From the NCBI GenBank assembly GCA_900552365.1, contig URZP01000008.1, forward strand, positions 1 to 35,290: a DNA stretch of 35,290 nt, in the 5' to 3' direction. Origin of the DNA: an uncultured Coriobacteriaceae bacterium (lineage in GTDB: Bacteria > Actinomycetota > Coriobacteriia > Coriobacteriales > Eggerthellaceae). A model generated the notes under the pieces. That model was not told where the DNA came from and searched no databases. It worked only from the letters and a program-made list of their open reading frames with translations. The translations under genes were made by a program, and so were the position numbers. Shown here piece by piece: positions 31,506 to 35,290 of the stretch (the first letter of the stretch is position 1; each line of letters begins with the position of its first letter).

Positions 31506-31750
31506 AGCTCAAAAACCTGATCAGGGAGATCAGGAAGGCCAAGACACCGCCGTGCACCCGATGCGTGCACTCGTGCTTCAAGGTCTTCAACAGCGTGACC
31601 ATCTTGTGCAAGTGCGGGGCATACCTCGACCACGTGGAGCGCACGCGCTGCGAGTGCTACGGCAATTTCGTTGCGAGAGACGTGCGCGGAACCAGGTGGT
31701 GTCGATTCGAGCAGAAACCGCCGAAGGCCGAGGACGGTGACGAGTCATGA
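31502..31750 (+). CDS. Cysteine-rich small phage protein (82 aa)
   Basis: ATG 31502 has GAGGTG seven bases upstream. The product contains CTRCVHSC, then CKCGAYL, CECYGNF and WCRF, i.e. eight cysteines in about 50 residues, and should fold around one or two metal ions. The N-terminus is basic and helical (KLKNLIREIRKAKTPP). A zinc-ribbon DNA- or RNA-binding role is likely. Confidence 0.68.
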   Translation: MKLKNLIREIRKAKTPPCTRCVHSCFKVFNSVTILCKCGAYLDHVERTRCECYGNFVARDVRGTRWCRFEQKPPKAEDGDES

Positions 31751-32067
31751 AGACCGTCGAGGTGCCGGAAACTATCGAGCCGTGGCGCATCATCTGCGCG
31801 GCCCAAAGCGAGCCTGATTACAGCGAAGAGCGCTACATGCTGATCTACGCCGGCGATGGAAGCGACGACTATTACGACAAAGGCTACATCCTGCTTGAGG
31901 GCTGGCACTGCTCCTGCTACGACTGGCCCGAGGTCGATTGGGACGCCACCCATTACGAGGAAGACGAGCTGCTGAAGATCGCCGACATGCGAAAGCGCAA
32001 CCCGTCGGACAGCGCCGAGCGCCGCTTCTTCATGCTCGTCGAGCAAGCATTGGGGGCGCACCAATGA
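31747..32067 (+). CDS. Phage protein of unknown function (106 aa)
   Basis: ATGA-coupled to its neighbours. Acidic and aromatic-rich (YDKGYILLEGWHCSCYDW, then HYEEDELLKIADMRK), with no recognised domain. It directly precedes the broken methyltransferase, so it could be linked to it, but nothing in sequence shows this. Confidence 0.58.
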   Translation: MKTVEVPETIEPWRIICAAQSEPDYSEERYMLIYAGDGSDDYYDKGYILLEGWHCSCYDWPEVDWDATHYEEDELLKIADMRKRNPSDSAERRFFMLVEQALGAHQ

Positions 32068-33215
32068 AGTACGTCTCGCTTTTCAGCGGCATAGAGGCCG
32101 CAACCGTGGCGTGGGAGCCGCTCGGATGGGAGCCTGTGTGCTTCGCCGAGTTCGACGAGTTCCCCAGCGCCGTTTTGGCCGAGCGGTACCCCGAGGTGCC
32201 GAATATCGGCGACGTTACCAAGATGAACTGGAAGAAGTACCGCGGCAAGGTGGATCTGGTGGTGGGTGGAAGCCCGTGCCAGTCCTTCTCGATCGCGGGC
32301 AAACGGGAGGGGTTGCAAGGTGAGTCAGGGCTCATGTTCGAGTACATTCGGGCGGTACGTGAGATACGTCCTCGATGGTTTCTTTGGGAAAACGTCCCGG
32401 GAGCGCTCTCAAGCGAGAATGGGGAGGCTTTCCGACAGCTCCTGTCCGAAATGGACAAGCTCGGGTACGGCCTGGCGTGGCGCATACTCGATGCGCAGTT
32501 CTTCGGAGTGGCCCAAAGACGCCGCCGTCTCTTTCTTGTCGGACATCTTGGAGCCTGCCCCCCCCATCGGCGTACTCATTGAGCCGGAGAGCATGCGAGG
32601 GAATCTTGAATCGAGCGCGGAAAAGAGGGCGAGCCTTGCCGAAGAGGCTGGAAGAAGCCCTCGCAGCGCAGGCTTCAAGTACCACCAATGGGCAGGCGCG
32701 GGAGGAGTAGGCGCAGAGCCCGAGCAGTCTCCCACGCTCACCGCCGATTGGCACAACCCCGCCGTCTACCCCATCGACGAGCCGATAACGATGGCCGACC
32801 TCAACGCCAACACGGCGATCGGATACGACATGGTTGGCACGCTCAAGGTTGGCGGCGACGCGCCGTCGGTGTGCCTGTGAGCGCCTGCACGCTGCTCGTC
32901 CGCTGCGGATGCGCGGGCGGTGGCAAAGGAGCGCTGGTGAGCGATGAAGTGTCGCTCACCCTCTCCACCAGCAACACTCAGACGCTTTTCAGCGAGGAAG
33001 GAGGCGACATGGTTGTGCGAAGGCTCACGCCGCGCGAGTGCGAGCGTCTTCAGGGTTTTCCGGACGATTGGACGAAGATACCCTATCGCGGCAAGCCCGC
33101 AGACGAGTGCCCGGACGGCCCGCGCTACAAGGCGGTCGGCAACAGCATGGCCGTTCCCGTTATGAGGTGGATCGGCAAGAGGATCGCCATGGCCGAGGCG
33201 GGTGAGATTTCATGA
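32064..33215 (+). pseudogene. Cytosine-C5 DNA methyltransferase broken by two compensating frameshifts
   Basis: All motifs of a phage C5 methyltransferase are present but split over two frames. The first part (32064-32582) has the SAM site (SLFSGIEAATVAW), the catalytic PCQ (GGSPCQSFS), ENVPG and QRRRRLFLVGHLG. The middle (about 32558-32880) is one base out of frame. The end (about 32876-33215) returns to the first frame with RRLTPRECERLQGFPDDW and GNSMAVPVMRW. The first break falls at eight C (32558-32565); seven or ten would join frames. The second is near GTGTGCCTGTGAGC (32868-32881). As read, only a 172-aa fragment lacking motifs IX-X is made. It may be dead, phase-variable, or hit by a sequencing error. 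Confidence 0.85.
32558..32565 (+). repeat. Run of eight C in the methyltransferase gene
   Basis: The only long homopolymer in the window's coding sequence sits at the frameshift of the methyltransferase. Slippage by one C (to seven) would restore the frame across this point. Confidence 0.9.
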
Positions 33216-33406
33216 GCTGCGATTCGTTTGAGTGGGCGTGCGAAAGATGCGGCAGGACGTACCGCAATCCGTTTTTCACGTGCTACCCGCGCGAGTTTTG
33301 GAAGGACAACAAGAAGCGAGCCGGCGAGGTATGCGAAAAGTGCCGCAACGAAATCGACTATGACCAAGTTCGCCGCAGGAAAGCGAAGGCAGGCGAGGCC
33401 TCATGA
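33212..33406 (+). CDS. Small zinc-ribbon phage protein (64 aa)
   Basis: ATGA overlap with the end of the methyltransferase. CERCGRTYRNPFFTC and CEKCRNEIDY give a four-cysteine zinc-ribbon pattern, followed by a basic tail (VRRRKAKAGEAS). Likely nucleic-acid-binding. The coupling to the methyltransferase end implies translation still reaches this region or that it has its own initiation. Confidence 0.65.
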   Translation: MSCDSFEWACERCGRTYRNPFFTCYPREFWKDNKKRAGEVCEKCRNEIDYDQVRRRKAKAGEAS

Positions 33407-33756
33407 GCTACGACATAAGGCTGTGCGACCCCGTGACGCACGAGACGTTGGAGGTCGATTCTCCGCATCTCATGGCGGGCGGAACATATGCCCTGGGAGG
33501 CACGACCGAGCTTTGGCTGAACGTGACCTACAACTACGCCAGGCACTACCACTGCTTGGGAGAGCGCGGCATCCGCGAGATCTACGGGAAGACCGGGGCC
33601 GAGTCGATACCGATGCTCAAAGCAGCGGCCTTGAGGCTTGGCGACGATGTTTCCGACGACTACTGGGAGGCCACCGAGGGCAACGCCAAGCGGGCGCTGT
33701 TACAGCTGCTCGCCATGGCGAGGATGCGCCCCGATGGCGTTTGGGACGGTGATTGA
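33403..33756 (+). CDS. Phage protein of unknown function (117 aa)
   Basis: ATGA-coupled. Begins MSYDIRLCDPVTHETLEV and includes GGTYALGGTTELWLNVTYNY and a helical end (NAKRALLQLLAMARMRPDG). A similar 'SYDIxLxDPVTxE' protein recurs in unrelated prophages; its function is not known to me. Confidence 0.65.
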   Translation: MSYDIRLCDPVTHETLEVDSPHLMAGGTYALGGTTELWLNVTYNYARHYHCLGERGIREIYGKTGAESIPMLKAAALRLGDDVSDDYWEATEGNAKRALLQLLAMARMRPDGVWDGD

Positions 33757-34051
33757 TTTGAGCATAGCCGGATACGAGCCTCACAGCGGCTGGAACCTGC
33801 CGCCAGGCTGCTACGAGGGAGACCCGAACGCGCCGTGGAACCAGGAGGAGCCAGACCCGTGCTGGGACTGCGCGTGGTTCAAGGGCACCGACGGAGACGA
33901 CGGCGTGTGCGGCCTTGAGCTTGAGGCCGCGATCTCGAACGAGGAGCTTGCGGGCGGAACGATGGCAGACACGGCAAACAAGGCCGTGGACTGGGCGCTC
34001 GGCCACATGAGGGACGGGGGCGAGATCGCTTGCGAGCGCTTCAGGCCCTAG
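33734..34051 (+). CDS. Cysteine-motif phage protein (about 105 aa)
   Basis: The core has PDPCWDCAWFKGTDGDDGVC and a later CERF, four cysteines that could bind a metal or Fe-S cluster. The start is uncertain: ATG 33734 has GAGGA at ten bases but overlaps the previous gene by 23; GTG 33749 and TTG 33758 (after GGGACGG) are alternatives. The end overlaps a possible small membrane ORF. No family recognised. Confidence 0.6.
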   Translation: MAFGTVIDLSIAGYEPHSGWNLPPGCYEGDPNAPWNQEEPDPCWDCAWFKGTDGDDGVCGLELEAAISNEELAGGTMADTANKAVDWALGHMRDGGEIACERFRP

Positions 34052-34158
34052 CCGCCTTGGCCGTGGCGCTGCTGCTGGCGGTGCTGGCCCTTGAGATTTG
34101 CGCGATCCGTATGCTGGCAGCGGGGCTGGTGGTTCTGGCCCTGCTCGCCTGCGGATAG
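34030..34158 (+). CDS. Possible tiny membrane protein (31-42 aa)
   Basis: A frame starting at TTG 34030 or GTG 34063 encodes almost only Ala/Leu/Val: VALLLAVLALEICAIRM, then LAAGLVVLALLACG, and stops just before a GGAGGTGG ribosome site for the next gene. It fills an otherwise empty gap and would be one or two membrane helices. The start lacks a good ribosome site, so it is tentative. Confidence 0.35.
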   Translation: MRALQALAALAVALLLAVLALEICAIRMLAAGLVVLALLACG

Positions 34159-34169
34159 GAGGTGGACGA

Positions 34170-34394
34170 TTGACCAACTGGGAGCGGTACTTCGGTTCGC
34201 CCGAGGCCGCCATGCGCATGGAGGTGCGCATGATGCGCGACGGGCGGCGGTTCAGAATCTCGCTGAGCGAGTGCAACCCCTTCACAACGTGCGCGTTCGA
34301 GTCGCGCTGGGTGCGGGACTTCGGCTCATGGGGCGAGTACCTGGACTGGCTCAAGGCCGAGTACGACGATGGAACCATCAGGTGGGAGGACTAA
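34170..34394 (+). CDS. Small phage protein of unknown function (74 aa), TTG start
   Basis: TTG 34170 follows AGGAGGTGGACGA, a near-perfect ribosome site, giving a protein that opens TNWERYFGSPEAAMRM. The C-terminus is acidic and aromatic (WGEYLDWLKAEYDDG). Similar TNWERYFG-type proteins occur in other phages, without known function. Stop and next start overlap (TAATG). Confidence 0.68.
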   Translation: MTNWERYFGSPEAAMRMEVRMMRDGRRFRISLSECNPFTTCAFESRWVRDFGSWGEYLDWLKAEYDDGTIRWED

Positions 34395-34510
34395 TGAGCC
34401 GCCCGGGATGCAACCGGGGATGTCTGCTCGTGATAGCGGCATCCCTGCTAATAGACGGATTGACGCTGTGGGCGGCGGTATCGCTGGCCCGCATGATCAT
34501 TGGAGGATAG
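34394..34510 (+). CDS. Tiny single-pass membrane protein (38 aa)
   Basis: Starts at a TAATG overlap. A short basic/cysteine head (MSRPGCNRGC) is followed by a long hydrophobic helix (LLVIAASLLIDGLTLWAAV). Its stop abuts the MazG-like start. Could be a holin-like or antisigma-like micro-protein, but no function can be given. Confidence 0.55.
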   Translation: MSRPGCNRGCLLVIAASLLIDGLTLWAAVSLARMIIGG

Positions 34511-34924
34511 ATGTTTGACGATACCTACCAGAACACGGTGGAGCTTGGCAGCGTGGCCGTGTTCGACAACGTGGAATGCAGCAAGGCCCAGGCCATGAAG
34601 GTCTTGGAAGAGGCTGCGGAGGTCTTCGGCGCTTGGCAGAAACGCGAGAAGGTCTGCGGTATCGATGCCGACGATCTTATCGGCGAGCTGTGCGACGTGA
34701 TCCAGGCATGCTGCAACATGGCGGCTGCGGTCGGGTGCGACGACCTGCGCCTTGCCCTTTGGGACTGCGAGGATCGCAACCGCAAGCGCGGGCGCATCAC
34801 CGGCTCGAATCCCTATCCTGGTGCCTGCGGGCGCGAGGGTTGCAAGCGCTTCGTGTTCGTGCCAATTCCTCGCCCCTATGGGGTACTGAGCAAGATCAAG
34901 GCCAAGATTGGGGGCCTGAAGTGA
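34511..34924 (+). CDS. MazG-like nucleotide pyrophosphohydrolase
   Basis: The 137-residue protein shows the all-alpha NTP pyrophosphatase metal site: EEAAEVFGAW (E-E-x-x-E) and, about 25 residues later, ELCDVIQACCNMA (E-x-x-D). Such enzymes hydrolyse (d)NTPs or alarmones; phage versions may adjust nucleotide pools or ppGpp after infection. A C-terminal stretch with CGREGCKRF is unusual. A GTGA overlap couples it to the next gene. Confidence 0.75.
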   Translation: MFDDTYQNTVELGSVAVFDNVECSKAQAMKVLEEAAEVFGAWQKREKVCGIDADDLIGELCDVIQACCNMAAAVGCDDLRLALWDCEDRNRKRGRITGSNPYPGACGREGCKRFVFVPIPRPYGVLSKIKAKIGGLK

Positions 34925-35049
34925 ACCGCGCGCAGAAGGTCATAGCCGCCGTGGTGTATGCCGGTAGCCTCGTGGCTGTGTCGCTCGCAATGATCGGGGT
35001 TTGTTCCCTGCTGGCTCGCTGGGTTGCCAGTATATGGGGGCTTGTGTAG
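34921..35049 (+). CDS. Tiny single-pass membrane protein (42 aa), GTG start
   Basis: GTG 34921 overlaps the MazG stop. A short basic head (NRAQK) precedes one hydrophobic segment (VIAAVVYAGSLVAVSLAMIG) that may continue into a second. It is the last gene of the rightward operon, ending 20 bases before the terminator. Confidence 0.55.
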   Translation: MNRAQKVIAAVVYAGSLVAVSLAMIGVCSLLARWVASIWGLV

Positions 35050-35069
35050 CCCCTGAAGGCATGAAGAAA

Positions 35070-35097
35070 CCCCCTAGAATCAAATCTAGGGGGCTTT
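35070..35097. terminator. Bidirectional hairpin terminator ending the early operon
   Basis: A perfect 9-bp stem, CCCCCTAGA (35070-35078) with TCTAGGGGG (35085-35093), is followed by CTTTC on the forward strand and by TTTCTT on the reverse strand. It lies between the last rightward gene and a leftward small gene (stop 35111). Confidence 0.85.
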
Positions 35098-35110
35098 CTG
35101 CTGCCTGCTG

Positions 35111-35224
35111 CTATCTGCTCTGCCCTGTGGCCTTCTCGGCTGCTATAGCCTTCTCTAGGTCTCGTTTGGCCTCGCTGATGATCTGCAAAAGCTCGTGCCA
35201 CTGCTTCGGCTCTCGGTCTTTCAT
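35111..35224 (-). CDS. Small leftward phage protein (37 aa)
   Basis: A short reverse-strand gene with AAAGG seven bases before the ATG at 35224. The product is charged and helical (MKDREPKQWHELLQIISEAK, then RDLEKAIAAEKATGQSR), with no known domain. It uses the shared terminator and is preceded, after 11 bases, by another leftward gene. Confidence 0.6.
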   Translation of the reverse strand: MKDREPKQWHELLQIISEAKRDLEKAIAAEKATGQSR

Positions 35225-35235
35225 GGCTTGCCTTT

Positions 35236-35290
35236 CTAGTTGTATGTGTCGCAGATGCTCGGGGTGCCGTCCCATAGGGTGAGCCGGTAC
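35236..35290 (-). CDS. 3' end of a leftward gene (partial)
   Basis: The last 17 codons of a reverse-strand frame (YRLTLWDGTPSICDTYN) enter from the right edge and stop at 35236-35238. The composition and the tight spacing to the next gene suggest a real gene; no family can be inferred from this piece. Confidence 0.5.
   Translation of the reverse strand, partial: YRLTLWDGTPSICDTYN

Larger units (their letters stand above)
21266..35290. mobile_element. Left arm of a prophage integrated at tRNA-Arg(CCG), extends past the window
   Basis: From the 3' end of the tRNA onward the content changes to a phage early region: a serine integrase facing the tRNA, a divergent XRE repressor/Cro-like pair with operators, and a long forward operon of recombination, replication and small genes. 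No structural, packaging or lysis genes and no repeat of the tRNA 3' end (attR) occur before 35290, so the right end lies outside. The exact left crossover cannot be fixed; it may lie within the tRNA 3' half. Confidence 0.85.

Noticed and set aside
32540..32890. Programmed ribosomal frameshifting in the methyltransferase
   Set aside because: Two shifts of opposite sign would be needed, and no slippery heptamer with a downstream pseudoknot is evident; indels explain it more simply.
21266..35290. Second attachment site (attR) within the window
   Set aside because: The 3' end of the tRNA is not repeated anywhere to the right edge, so the element continues outside.
1..35290. CRISPR array or insertion sequence
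   Set aside because: No regularly spaced repeats and no transposase-like frame were seen; the only recombinase is the serine integrase.

Overview
The window looks like chromosome of a GC-rich anaerobic actinobacterium, most likely a member of the Coriobacteriia (Eggerthellaceae-like). This is an inference from base composition, from a complete NAD(P)-linked group 3b [NiFe]-hydrogenase operon, and from a mreBCD-PBP2-RodA block followed by the paired radical-SAM proteins TIGR03960/TIGR03936. The left end of a prophage occupies the right 40%. No taxonomic marker gene is present, so the assignment is provisional.

Host part (1-21265). After the tail of an unidentified gene come a forward operon with a DHA2-type MFS exporter and a two-CBS-domain protein, a small orphan gene and a small XRE regulator. 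A shared hairpin terminator then separates these from a long reverse-strand block. That block reads mreB, mreC, mreD, mrdA (PBP2), rodA, a protein of unknown function, the B12-binding/radical SAM protein and its DUF2344 partner, i.e. the cell-elongation machinery plus a conserved downstream pair. Upstream on the same strand lies hydBGDA, a four-gene hydrogenase with diaphorase, electron-transfer, small and large subunits. The large subunit ends exactly at its last metal-ligand motif, so it has no C-terminal peptide to be cleaved. Next come ndk, a TPR membrane protein, a cyclophilin and an RlmD-like rRNA methyltransferase that has lost its Fe-S cysteines.

Prophage part (from tRNA-Arg(CCG) at 21189-21265 to the right edge). 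A serine integrase reads toward the tRNA and its frame runs antisense into it, so the last 21 residues are encoded by the tRNA gene. A lysogeny switch follows: two divergent XRE regulators flank about 130 bp with two good promoters and three 15-bp operators of the form TTCAC-N5-GTGAA. The rightward early operon then runs almost without gaps for 11.5 kb, with many ATGA or GTGA stop/start overlaps. It encodes a RusA-like resolvase, a DUF1351 protein, an ERF single-strand annealing protein, SSB, a DUF6291-type replication protein, a DnaC-like helicase loader, an HNH-like protein, a Lar-like protein, a cytosine-C5 DNA methyltransferase broken by two compensating frameshifts (the first at a run of eight C), a MazG-like pyrophosphohydrolase, many small zinc-ribbon proteins and several tiny membrane proteins. 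It ends at a strong bidirectional terminator, beyond which two small genes point back the other way. No capsid, terminase, tail or lysis genes and no second attachment site are inside the window, so the element continues to the right.

Best candidates for a second look: the frameshifted poly-C methyltransferase, the extension-less hydrogenase large subunit, the integrase/tRNA overlap, the cluster-less RlmD homologue, the operator array, and the tiny membrane and Cys-rich proteins of the early operon.
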